From contig NZ_JAKZGS010000027.1 in the NCBI RefSeq assembly GCF_022549695.1, positions 1-38,928 of the forward strand: a stretch of DNA of 38,928 nt, read 5' to 3'. The notes below the pieces were generated by a model that saw nothing but the letters and a program-made list of their open reading frames with translations, was not told the DNA's origin and did not search any database. Position numbers and translations under genes: made by a program. Below, in pieces: positions 1 through 8,768 of this stretch (position 1 is the first letter of the stretch; every line of letters begins with the position of its first letter). The stretch is from Belliella calami (GTDB lineage: Bacteria; Bacteroidota; Bacteroidia; Cytophagales; Cyclobacteriaceae).

Positions 1-122
1 AGGACGTTTTGATTTGTGAGCCGTTCCGTTTAAAAACGTTTAAAAATATCGCTTTAACGGCCGTAAAGCCGTTTTTCAATCAATTTTCCGTTTTGCCGTT
101 TTGGTACTGTTTGTTTTGTGCC
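1..122. other. Non-coding segment abutting the truncated RT, with a terminator-like hairpin
   Basis: No coding frame is seen here. The segment is rich in short cgttt/aaacg words and holds an inverted repeat AACGGC (56-61) / GCCGTT (68-73), followed on the plus strand by a short T run. None of the three minus frames continues the reverse transcriptase that ends at 123. The segment therefore looks like foreign DNA joined to the RT gene, for example the end of a mobile element or a deletion junction. The nature of the element cannot be told from 122 bases. Confidence 0.4.
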
Positions 123-869
123 CTATACTTCTCGAAAATCTTTAGCATTTTCAAAAAATGACTCAATGCCTTTTTTCCTATTTTCGGACAATTTTTTCTC
201 GTCAAAACCAGCTTTCCGACCTTTGAATGCTGATCTTTCTCTCAATTCATCTTTTAGTACATAGGAGAATTTAGTGGAAGCTTTGAATACCTTATAATGA
301 TCCTCTGGCAATTTTGACACTTCTAAAAGTTCACACCAAGACTCTTTCAAAAGTTTATGATTAATAGAGCTAAAATATTTTTTGATATCAAATTTTAATA
401 CAACACATTCATCTTCTTTAATTACCTGACTTTTGATGTGGTCAAAAGCTTCTTTTGCAAAATGAATTGTACTTTTATTTTTTTCTGAATCCAATGGAAT
501 TTGTCTGTAGGCTGTAATGCATTCAGATACTTTAGGAGACTTTAGCAAAGCTTCTTCATATAATTCCTTAAGTTGGTCTGCATAGTATCCAAAAATCATA
601 CTGTCCAAGTGTGAAGCAAAATGAAGGGGTCTTATTTTAGCAGTACTTTTACCTTTGTGGTCTATGTGTGATTTCTTGCCTGTCTTTTGATTTAATTTAA
701 ATCTTCTTTCTTTAAGAAAAGAGTGTATCAAAGGGAAGAACGAATGGCTTTTTACATAATCAGGATCGCTGACTTTTTTTTTAACAGCATCACTATATGA
801 ATCTAAATCCAATTTTGGGCTTAAATGTAAGTATCCCCTGTTTCTAAACCACTTCTCTCTTTTTTCCAT
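123..869 (-). pseudogene. Truncated DRT2/UG2-like antiviral reverse transcriptase
   Basis: About 248 residues are read from the ATG at 869; an upstream in-frame GTG at 887 lies inside the putative RNA stem and is less likely. The N-terminus has the RGYLH motif and a basic finger region with KIRPLHFASHLDS. The palm motif LKFDIKKYFSSINH follows, with the first catalytic Asp near residue 161. The protein ends at EV-stop just where homologues continue to the conserved G-x-PQG segment and the YxDD box, so both later catalytic aspartates are missing. Full-length relatives are normally well over 350 residues. DRT2/UG2-type enzymes defend against phage by copying an RNA encoded directly upstream of the RT gene. 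The RT assignment is strong, the subtype is by remembered motif pattern only, and this copy is inferred to be inactive. Confidence 0.8.
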
Positions 870-881
870 AAAATTAAAAAA

Positions 882-1265
882 AAACACCTCGTGGAGTACT
901 TGGCGTATCTAACAGCAATCTTACACTTCCTTAAAAGCCAGACCGGCACCCAAATTCTTGAGTCACGCTTATTTTCAATTATGTTAAACGAATTAAGAAC
1001 AAGCTAATGAAGGTATTATTCATCAACCTACTCCTGGTATTCGCCTTATTTGTAATAGGCACTATAATTGGTCGATACATCGAACCAACCATCTTGAAGC
1101 TCCTCTTCTACAGTGTCCTCAATGGGATTGTAAGAAAGAAAGTTTCAGAGATTTGGAACCTTTACATGAGTAATCCTTTACCTATTACACCATTGTAATA
1201 GTCAGTTTAATAAAACCGTATAGTCTTAAGCCAGACGATTGCTTGAGCATGTTTCTCCACGAGGC
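882..1265 (-). ncRNA. Putative template RNA of the DRT2-like system
   Basis: Read on the minus strand, the segment begins just downstream of a TACATTTG box with CCTCGTGGAG (1264-1255). It ends with the exact complement CTCCACGAGG (896-887), followed by GTG and a run of T residues immediately before the RT ATG. This is a 10-bp 5'-3' closing stem around about 358 nt with a U-rich exit, located where DRT2-family systems keep their non-coding RNA. Two short motifs, GTCTGGCTT and CTCAAG, occur once near each end of the interval. The stem, tail and promoter position are seen; transcription and function are inferred. Confidence 0.45.
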
Positions 1266-1271
1266 TTAGTT

Positions 1272-1279
1272 CAAATGTA
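1272..1279 (-). promoter_or_regulatory. Bacteroidota -7 box (TACATTTG) for the putative ncRNA
   Basis: On the minus strand this octamer fits the Bacteroidota TAnnTTTG -7 consensus. It would place transcription start about 7 nt downstream, right at the 5' arm of the closing stem of the putative ncRNA. No clear TTTG -33 element is found at the usual 19-21 nt spacing, so the support is mainly positional. Confidence 0.4.
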
Positions 1280-1326
1280 AACATTATTTTGTAGATTGTC
1301 CTGACATTTAGCAAACAACTTTTATA

Positions 1327-2454
1327 ATGGAAAACTTTGAGCTTGGTGATATTGTAGCATTTAGTAGTCACCCCTACCATTTTGAGAATAATCCAGAAAC
1401 AATCATAGCTGGAGAATCTAATTTGACACCTCCTTTCATGGTTATAGGAGAGATACTTCTACATAGAAAAGGGAGCTATGATACAAAAGATGGTTCTGAA
1501 ATCTTCAAGAAAGGTTCAAAAAGCTGTAAATGCTATTGGTATAATCATGATACTCAACAGTTCGAGGAAAGCTGGTTTTTGGAAAGTCAGCTTAAATTGA
1601 TTCAGAAAAATGAAGGGATCAATAAGGAAGAATTACTTTACTCCAATGTAATCTTCAAAACAGCTGGTCTGGAGGTAGGTAAGAAAAAATCTGCCAGGAG
1701 TACCAAGAATGGACTCTCTTCTTCTACTGAAACCAATATCAACTCTTTTGTGGCTCCTGTCATGCAGGTAATTCAGATCAAAAAAGCAGAAATCAAAGAT
1801 CCCAAATACCATGAAGAAACGGGAAAATCTCTGCGAGAAGTGGATAAAGTTCAGCTGAAGTGCAAATGGTATAATCCAAAAGCTCAGAAATATTCTGAAA
1901 AATTTATTCCAATTAACCTTGTCCAAAGGGTGCCTTCATATAAAAAGGCAATCCTTGAGTTTATCAAGGATTCTGTAGAAAACAAATCAACCTACTTGAT
2001 TACTGAAGAAAATAAAAACCCAATTTTGTTTCAGGTCAGATCTATTTTCATTCTCAACGGAAGGTATCATTTCAAAGGGTATGATTTTATCAAAAACAGT
2101 TCGTATTCTGCTCCAATAGATCCTGAAAATCTTTTATCTGAAGTAGTAGATCCAGTAATCACCGAGAGCTGGCCAGATTTCAATAAGAGTAATGAATTGA
2201 TTCATTTAAATGACTTTTTGAAAACAAACAATTCAAATTCCTATTTACAAATCCAATACGAATCTTATCATGGTGAAGTAAGCTTCAGGACAATTTCCAA
2301 ATGGAAGATAGAAGATTTTTCATACCCTGACCCTGATGACCTAGAGAAGTCAATCTTTGTATCCCATTTAGTAGCCTTCTGCCACCTGAGGGATGCAGGA
2401 AGAAGATTCCGATTGGATAAAGTTAGAAAAGTAAATGTGCTTAACATTCCTTAG
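1327..2454 (+). CDS. WYL-domain protein with two YodC-like (DUF2158-like) N-terminal modules
   Basis: This 375-aa protein has no signal peptide or membrane segment. The C-terminal ~75 residues match the WYL pattern: a beta strand LQIQYES, then RTISKW, then LVAFCHLRDAGRRFRLDKV, which corresponds to the usual CHLR...R.FRLDRI block. The N-terminal part contains two related units, around residues 7-95 and 140-205. Each has a PxMxVI-type strand followed by a CxxWYN motif (CKCYWYN and CKCKWYN-like), reminiscent of the small DUF2158/YodC fold. WYL domains bind ligands or nucleic acid in regulators and effectors of defense islands. No HTH is visible. The gene is convergent with the restriction operon and divergent from the RT/ncRNA unit, so it may regulate or belong to either. 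The WYL call is fairly secure; the YodC-like reading is tentative. Confidence 0.6.
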   Translation: MENFELGDIVAFSSHPYHFENNPETIIAGESNLTPPFMVIGEILLHRKGSYDTKDGSEIFKKGSKSCKCYWYNHDTQQFEESWFLESQLKLIQKNEGINKEELLYSNVIFKTAGLEVGKKKSARSTKNGLSSSTETNINSFVAPVMQVIQIKKAEIKDPKYHEETGKSLREVDKVQLKCKWYNPKAQKYSEKFIPINLVQRVPSYKKAILEFIKDSVENKSTYLITEENKNPILFQVRSIFILNGRYHFKGYDFIKNSSYSAPIDPENLLSEVVDPVITESWPDFNKSNELIHLNDFLKTNNSNSYLQIQYESYHGEVSFRTISKWKIEDFSYPDPDDLEKSIFVSHLVAFCHLRDAGRRFRLDKVRKVNVLNIP

Positions 2455-2540
2455 AAGGGATAAGATAGATATCTGGCTAAAACTTGATTTGTTTGTCCAT
2501 CACATTTACCATCCTTTAGGCTTGTTTAAGTGCCATCATT

Positions 2541-3269
2541 TCAATACCCCCAATCATTATGCACAATCGGCAGACTATTTAATTCATCTCTATGAAGCCT
2601 CCACTTGGGCATAAATTTATTCATTAAAGTAATAAATCTATCATTATGGCTTCTTTCATGGAGATGGACTAATTCATGCACAAGTATGTACTCTAAACAA
2701 ATAAGTGGCTTCTTGGCGAGTTCTAAGTTCAACCAGATCCTTTTAGCATCTGTATTACAGGCACCCCATTTTGTTTTCATTTGCTTCACTCCCCAATCGT
2801 CTGCTTTAACTCCAATCACTTTTTCCCATTTTTCAAGTAATGGTGGAATTTGAAGTTTCAATTGCTTCCGATACCACTCTTTGATGATTTTAGCTTTATC
2901 ATCGACAGTAGCATTCTTTGGAACCTGAAGCACAATTCTTTTTGCACCTTTCAAATCTATTTTGCTATATCCTTCCTGTTCTTTCACTTCCAGAATATAT
3001 CTTCTGCCTTGAAAATAATGGCTTTCACCAGATACGTAATCACGTTTTGTTTCTCTTGCCTGCTCTTGAAAGTTCTTAACATTCTTTTTTATCCAACCCA
3101 GTTTACTAATTGCAAACAGCCTTAATACTTCCTCGTTCGTCTTTTGAGGAACTGCCAAGCGTACTCTACCATGTGGTGGATATACTGCCAAATGCATGTT
3201 CTTGATATCCTTTCTTACCACTTCAATCTGAATGTTGGCGATCTGTACTATTTCGGGACTAATACTCAC
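2541..3269 (-). CDS. YgjP-like (DUF45/SprT-like) zinc metallopeptidase
   Basis: This 242-aa protein belongs to the YgjP/DUF45 metal-dependent hydrolase family. The zinc site HELVH lies at residues 198-202, with a third His at 208 (HERSH), preceded by the family segment MKTKWGACN and the strand IWLNLELAK. The length is typical of the family. It is the last gene of the seven-gene restriction operon, and its start overlaps the end of hsdR by 11 nt. YgjP-like proteins often sit directly next to type I hsdR genes. Their role there is not established; processing or turnover of the restriction complex is one guess. The family call is firm and the role is inferred only. Confidence 0.88.
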   Translation of the reverse strand: MSISPEIVQIANIQIEVVRKDIKNMHLAVYPPHGRVRLAVPQKTNEEVLRLFAISKLGWIKKNVKNFQEQARETKRDYVSGESHYFQGRRYILEVKEQEGYSKIDLKGAKRIVLQVPKNATVDDKAKIIKEWYRKQLKLQIPPLLEKWEKVIGVKADDWGVKQMKTKWGACNTDAKRIWLNLELAKKPLICLEYILVHELVHLHERSHNDRFITLMNKFMPKWRLHRDELNSLPIVHNDWGY

Positions 3270-6200
3270 TCTGTGCCTTGATTATATTCATTAATTCCAT
3301 GGTTTTCTCAGGGTCATTAATGATCTTATTTACCTCGATACGCAATTTTTTCTCTTTGATTCCACCGTCACGCCATCCGTCTAATTTGTTGTAGTGAATT
3401 GCTTCATCCAATTCCATTACTAGCGAAATATCATTCTCCAAATTATCATATAAGGCTTGCTTTGACTTCGTGTTTATTTCAGTAGGATATGAAGTATTTC
3501 CGGCAGGATTTGTAACATCTTTGGCTAGCTGCTTGATTTTCTCTAGGTATTCTTGGTAGGCTATTGCTGCTTGATTTCGTTCATTGATAAGCTCTTTTAA
3601 CAGGGCAGACATTTTTTCATAATACTTTGGATTGGTTTGAGACTCCTCATTAATGACTTTCCTTACATTATTCTCTATGGTCTCAGCTATGGCTGTTTGT
3701 CTGCTTTGCTTTTGATTCTCTGGGGTATCTCTTAACTCGTCACCCAGATTTACAATTAAATCTACCAGTGATTTATTCTCAAAGTCTGAAATCTTTTTGC
3801 TGGCATTTGCATCTAGATACATATCCATTAACTGCCTCATACCAGGCTCAAATCGTTTGAAATCTAGGTAATCACCACTAGCTTGTTTGATCGTTTCTCT
3901 CAGGTCTGAGTAATATTTTACCCGATCTTTTATTTCGGCTGCTTCAGCATCAGAATATCCAAGTTTGTGCATTTCATTAGCAACGTTAGCATAGGCTCTT
4001 ATCAACTTTACTACCGCCTTGTATAAGCCAATTCTTTTTTCCTCTGTCTCTTTTATTTCGTTTGGATTTTCTGTGTTACCACAGAAATATTTGATAAAGC
4101 TTGGTTCATCTTTAGGATGCACTGGCTCACACATGGCAATCAAAGCTTCTAATGCTGTCTCTAAGCGATCTTTGCTTTCTGTATGCCGATCCTTTAACAA
4201 TCCTTTTACATCTTCTTCATCATAGTTGTCAAATGCCTGTGAAGTATAATCAGTAATGGATTTCTGCAAGCTTGAGAACAAATCCTTATAGTCAATGATA
4301 TAGCCATATTCTTTGCTCTCTGTATCAATTCGATTTACACGGCAAATGGCTTGAAATAGACCGTGGTCTTGCATACTCTTATCGATGTATAGATAAGTAG
4401 CTGATGGCGCATCAAACCCTGTAAGCAGTTTATCCACCACGATTAAAAGCTTCATTTTACTGGGTTCATTGATAAACTTAGCTTTAGCCTCAGCTTCAAA
4501 ATCTTCCGTAGATTTCCCATTTAGCATTTTGGTGTACACCTCATACTTCATCAGTTTATCTGTTAAACCTTCTCCTGTTTCTTCCCCTTTGATATCTCCA
4601 TGGTGAGGCTCATAGGAAGTGATTATGGCACAATGCTTGAAATCGTTACTCTGAAAAAGCTCGTAGTATTTACACGCTTGATGCACCGAACTCGAAACCA
4701 ACATCGCATTACCTTCTCCAGTTTTTAACCTTGGCTTTGTTTCAAAGTCAAAAATGATATCAGATACTATTTTATCCAATCTAGACCTAGAACCAAGTAC
4801 CTTTTGCATCGTGCCCCAGCGCTTCTTCAATTCTACTTTAGCAACATCTGTAAGACCTGCTGTTTTAGCATCAAACCACTCGTCAATCTTATTTTGGTCA
4901 GTGACAAATTGCTCTACATCTCTAGCTTCATACAACAAGTCTAACACTACTCCATCAGCAACAGCTTCATCAAACTTATAGGGTGTTCCGATGTATGGGC
5001 CAAATATTTCAATAGACTTTTGCTTGTCTTTTTTAAGCAATGGTGTCCCGGTAAAACCAATAAATAATGCCTCTGGCAGGATCATTTTCATGGCATCATG
5101 CAATTTCCCTGATTGGGTGCGATGACATTCATCTACGAACACATAAACATCTCCCTTAGCGATAAAGTCAGTTCCTAGATTGGCTTTAACCTCCTCAATG
5201 AATGAATCAAAGTCCCCATCTTCAGCATTTCGACCAAACTTATGCACAAGACTACAAACCAGCATTTCTGTCTTGTGATTTAATACAGTGATTAAATCTC
5301 GACCACTTTTGGTTCTGTAAATTTTCTCATCAATCCCCGTAAATAGCTTATCTATCTGATCATCTAGTTCTTCCCGATCTGTAATGATCAAGATTCTGCT
5401 ATCTCTTACATTCTCCCGTATCCATTTGGCTAACCAAACCATGGTTAACGACTTTCCAGAACCTTGGGTATGCCAAAAAATACCACCTTGTTTAGTTTTT
5501 ATATTGACCTGACCTGCCTTAATACCAAAATACTGATTGGGTCGGCAAAGCTTCTTAACTCCCTTATCAAAGACCACGAAGTCATGGATAAGCTCTAAAA
5601 ACCTGCTTTTTTCACAGAGTTGGTAAAGGTACTTATCTAGGTTATAATCAAACTCAATGTTACACTCTTCTTTCCAGCTTAAATAATATTTCTCTGGGGT
5701 CTCAATAGTACCATAGCGCATTCCCTGAGTGTCATTTCCTGCCAGTAAAAACTGCATGGTGGTGTAAAACTTGGGGATAAATACATCTTTTTGATTATCC
5801 AGATTCTGACGAATCCCTTGCTCCACCCCTACTTTACTTCTCTTTAACTCAAGTACTCCAAGAGCAATACCATTGACATAAATAACCACATCAGGACGTT
5901 TGCTATACTTCCCTAGAACAGTCACTTCCTCAGCAACTCCAAACTGATTGTTATCTGGATTTTTCCAGTCTATCAACCACACTGTTTCTTTGGGCTGTCC
6001 TAATTCCTCTCTTACAGTAACACCATAGCGAAGTAAATGATAGACCTCTTTATTGGCTTCATATAATCCTTTGGAAAGATTAGTGGCAGCTTTTACCAAC
6101 CTATCAATCGCCTTTTGAGCCTGTATGGTAGAATAGCCATTTTCCAACAAGTAGGATCTAAGAATATCTTCTTCAATAGGATGCGTACGAACTTCATCTT

Positions 6201-6294
6201 CCCAGTCACCCAAATAGGTATAGCCTAATTTGGTTTGGAATAGCTCAATTACTCGATCCTGAGTTGTTCGTTCTGATTTACCTATGTAGTTCAT
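3259..6294 (-). CDS. hsdR: Type I restriction enzyme, R subunit (HsdR)
   Basis: This 1011-aa translocase/nuclease subunit cuts unmodified DNA after ATP-driven translocation in an R2M2S complex. The PD-(D/E)xK nuclease is at the N-terminus, with RPD at 133-135 and the E-L-K of LELK at 149-151. The SF2 motor follows: Walker A HTQGSGKS at 275-282, DECH at 388-391, GFTGTP at 413-418, and motif VI QAICRVNRI. The C-terminal HsdR domain is present and the length is normal. Its start overlaps the stop of the upstream DUF262 gene by 4 nt (ATGA), and its end overlaps the zinc peptidase gene. All key residues are intact, so it should be functional. Confidence 0.97.
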   Translation of the reverse strand: MNYIGKSERTTQDRVIELFQTKLGYTYLGDWEDEVRTHPIEEDILRSYLLENGYSTIQAQKAIDRLVKAATNLSKGLYEANKEVYHLLRYGVTVREELGQPKETVWLIDWKNPDNNQFGVAEEVTVLGKYSKRPDVVIYVNGIALGVLELKRSKVGVEQGIRQNLDNQKDVFIPKFYTTMQFLLAGNDTQGMRYGTIETPEKYYLSWKEECNIEFDYNLDKYLYQLCEKSRFLELIHDFVVFDKGVKKLCRPNQYFGIKAGQVNIKTKQGGIFWHTQGSGKSLTMVWLAKWIRENVRDSRILIITDREELDDQIDKLFTGIDEKIYRTKSGRDLITVLNHKTEMLVCSLVHKFGRNAEDGDFDSFIEEVKANLGTDFIAKGDVYVFVDECHRTQSGKLHDAMKMILPEALFIGFTGTPLLKKDKQKSIEIFGPYIGTPYKFDEAVADGVVLDLLYEARDVEQFVTDQNKIDEWFDAKTAGLTDVAKVELKKRWGTMQKVLGSRSRLDKIVSDIIFDFETKPRLKTGEGNAMLVSSSVHQACKYYELFQSNDFKHCAIITSYEPHHGDIKGEETGEGLTDKLMKYEVYTKMLNGKSTEDFEAEAKAKFINEPSKMKLLIVVDKLLTGFDAPSATYLYIDKSMQDHGLFQAICRVNRIDTESKEYGYIIDYKDLFSSLQKSITDYTSQAFDNYDEEDVKGLLKDRHTESKDRLETALEALIAMCEPVHPKDEPSFIKYFCGNTENPNEIKETEEKRIGLYKAVVKLIRAYANVANEMHKLGYSDAEAAEIKDRVKYYSDLRETIKQASGDYLDFKRFEPGMRQLMDMYLDANASKKISDFENKSLVDLIVNLGDELRDTPENQKQSRQTAIAETIENNVRKVINEESQTNPKYYEKMSALLKELINERNQAAIAYQEYLEKIKQLAKDVTNPAGNTSYPTEINTKSKQALYDNLENDISLVMELDEAIHYNKLDGWRDGGIKEKKLRIEVNKIINDPEKTMELMNIIKAQSEY

Positions 6295-8768
6295 AAGATT
6301 TTAGATAATGAGTCTAAGGTTTTTGATATTAATCCCTTGAGTTCAGATTCCTCTGTGAAGAATTTGAAGCATTTTTTCATATCATCACTGATTTGCCAAT
6401 TCTCTTTTTGAAGTATCCCAATTATCTTTTGATTTATTTCCATTTTCTCCTCGTTGACAATTTGTATCAGGAAATATTCGTCTTTTGTATAGTTTATCTC
6501 AAGATTGTAAGATTGGTTATTCGAATTCCAACCACTAAATCTTATGCACGAAAAGGTATATTGTCCTTTAGGGTTTTTCCAATACTCCATGCTCTTAAAA
6601 GGCGAAAAGTTTTTAATTGAATCTAGACCCTGGTAATAATAATTGAAATATGACCTTAATTCAGCATGACTCCCATAAATTCTAGATGTTCTAAGTAATA
6701 TAATGTTATTTTCTGTATTAAATCTTATAAATCCTTGTTTGCAAAATTGAATAGCAACTGCACTTTTAATAAAGTACCATTTCCAATCTTTTGTCTGATA
6801 ATCCTCAATCATTTTGGAAAGATGCGACTCAACATCTGTAAGGTTTCCTTTTAGTTTATCTAAAAAAATTCTTAAGGTTTTTAAATTCTCAGCATTATTG
6901 AAAACTTTTTGCCAATTATCCCTTCGGGCTCTGAGTGATTCTCGGTTTGACAAAGGAAATAAGTTATTTGAACCTACCTTAGGTAAGTAGTTGCCACAAG
7001 TAAGTAGTGCTCTTTGTAGAATCTTTTCATTATGATTCCTTATTTTATCTACAAAAAGCAATGATGCGATCTCTGTATAAAATTTAAAGTCATTCAAATC
7101 ATAAATGTTTTCTTTTTTAGACAACTCTAATAAAAACCCAATATCGCCTTTGAAGTAAAGGTGGTTTTCGGCTTGATCAATAGCTGCTTTCCAGTCCTGA
7201 GTAATGTCATTTCTTAGATTTACTTTAATCACCTCTTGTTTTACAGCATCTCCAAAAAACAAAATCTTAGTGTTAGGACTAGTAATGTGCGACTCTATTG
7301 AATCAATTTGAGGTTTAAGACTATTCAGAGAAACTATAGCGTCAATAAAGTTTTCTGGATTTTGAATATAGGTGTTGAATATAATATTTCTGGAGAATCG
7401 CATCCATGCCTTGAAGTTTTCTTTAGAATTTTTGTTTTTGGAGGAAATTAAAAACAATAGAAATGCAAAATAAAATACGGATTCTGGTCTTTCAATTGTT
7501 TTGATATTTTTTAAAAAATAGGTGCTTAACCTAACCTCTGAACCGAAAAATGAATCGTTAACAATATCCTCAAGCCAAGATTCGTACTTGCTTATTTCCC
7601 CTGAATTGCTCAAGGCATTGAGGGAGCTAAACAGAAAGTTTAATGTTAGGCTATTAAAAAAATTGTTTTTCTCAAAATAAGAGAAAGATAGGTATGAATT
7701 CTCTCTAATGACCTTAGTAAGTTCTATATCGACAGGATTAACCGAAGTTGAAATAAATTCAAAAAGAGAAATTTGCTTGAATGCGTGGTAGATCACATCA
7801 TCAATATGATAGACTCCATATTCTTTGTTTTTCCAAAATAAATCAAGCCAGATACCATCAAGTTTAAATTTCCAATCTTTATCTAAAATTAAAGTGCTTA
7901 TGCCTAAGACTGAGACCTGATTCTGTAACCAAGCCTTGAAATGTTCGAATTCAGAGAGTTGCTTTCCTCTAGCATTCATTTTAACATAAAGCTCATCGGT
8001 TTGATTGAGCTCATTTAAATCAAGGAAATCAAATGATATGATAGACTCATTTTGATTCAATAATCGATTAAACATATCCAACTTATTAGGATTGTCTTTG
8101 CTTTGTTCATGAATTTCACTGAGCATCACTAACATTCCTTTAACTGTGGAATCTTTAATCCAGATTTTTCGAAACCATTTTTTGTTCTGTATGCCTTCCG
8201 ATAGATCTCCTTTTTTGCCAATAATACTCGACACATTTGTTTCTTTGCAAATTGCATCGCAGAATTCCATAGAACTCTTTCGTGTTTTATAGGAGAAATT
8301 CGATAAGGTTATTAAATGCTTGTTTAATTCATTATTTTCAGAAAACACTGCTAAATACCAATGCAATAGATAAAGTGTAGTAAGCCTCTGCTGTCCATCC
8401 AAAGGAATGAATGTGGGCAAATTAAGACTATCATTTTTCTCACTATCAATTGAGGAAATGTCTGTATTTATTTTAAGATCAAGTTGTTGAGCATACCCTT
8501 CAACAGCATTTAATATATTCTCAATCGCTCTCTTGTTACGTTCACGTTCAATGTATTTATCTTTACCCTCTATTTTGCCATATACAAACCCAAGATGGAG
8601 CGATTCATTTTCCTCAGAATTAAGAACTCTCAATATATCAGTAACAAAATCCTTTCGAATTGTATTTACTTTATCTTCTTCACGACCTTGAGCGTAATCT
8701 CGTTGGATTACAGGAACTTCAATCTTGTTCCCCTCAATCAGTTCCCAAAATGTCATTTTATTACTCAT
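6291..8768 (-). CDS. Large DUF262 (ParB-like NTPase-type) protein, no HNH domain visible
   Basis: This 825-aa protein has an N-terminal DUF262 domain: IPVIQRDYAQGR-type motif at about residues 18-29, and DGQQRLTT at 124-131. DUF262 is the GmrS-type module of type IV restriction enzymes and related defense proteins, a ParB/Srx-fold domain that binds or hydrolyses nucleotide. The remaining ~600 residues are not recognised. They contain no EHIxPQ-type HNH motif, so the protein is not a standard GmrSD fusion. The start overlaps the stop of the neighbouring DUF262+DUF1524 gene by one base (TAATG), and its own stop overlaps hsdR by 4 nt, which implies coupled translation. It may be a regulatory or sensing partner of the neighbouring nuclease; this is inference. 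Confidence 0.82.
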   Translation of the reverse strand: MSNKMTFWELIEGNKIEVPVIQRDYAQGREEDKVNTIRKDFVTDILRVLNSEENESLHLGFVYGKIEGKDKYIERERNKRAIENILNAVEGYAQQLDLKINTDISSIDSEKNDSLNLPTFIPLDGQQRLTTLYLLHWYLAVFSENNELNKHLITLSNFSYKTRKSSMEFCDAICKETNVSSIIGKKGDLSEGIQNKKWFRKIWIKDSTVKGMLVMLSEIHEQSKDNPNKLDMFNRLLNQNESIISFDFLDLNELNQTDELYVKMNARGKQLSEFEHFKAWLQNQVSVLGISTLILDKDWKFKLDGIWLDLFWKNKEYGVYHIDDVIYHAFKQISLFEFISTSVNPVDIELTKVIRENSYLSFSYFEKNNFFNSLTLNFLFSSLNALSNSGEISKYESWLEDIVNDSFFGSEVRLSTYFLKNIKTIERPESVFYFAFLLFLISSKNKNSKENFKAWMRFSRNIIFNTYIQNPENFIDAIVSLNSLKPQIDSIESHITSPNTKILFFGDAVKQEVIKVNLRNDITQDWKAAIDQAENHLYFKGDIGFLLELSKKENIYDLNDFKFYTEIASLLFVDKIRNHNEKILQRALLTCGNYLPKVGSNNLFPLSNRESLRARRDNWQKVFNNAENLKTLRIFLDKLKGNLTDVESHLSKMIEDYQTKDWKWYFIKSAVAIQFCKQGFIRFNTENNIILLRTSRIYGSHAELRSYFNYYYQGLDSIKNFSPFKSMEYWKNPKGQYTFSCIRFSGWNSNNQSYNLEINYTKDEYFLIQIVNEEKMEINQKIIGILQKENWQISDDMKKCFKFFTEESELKGLISKTLDSLSKIL

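Noticed and set aside
1007-1198. 63-codon plus-strand frame with a hydrophobic N-terminus
   Set aside because: It lies antisense to the putative ncRNA, has no ribosome-binding site and no family resemblance. It is more likely a by-product of the RNA gene, although a concatemer-derived frame cannot be excluded.
1633-1926. 97-codon minus-strand frame inside the WYL gene
   Set aside because: Shadow of the plus-strand gene; its composition is not protein-like.
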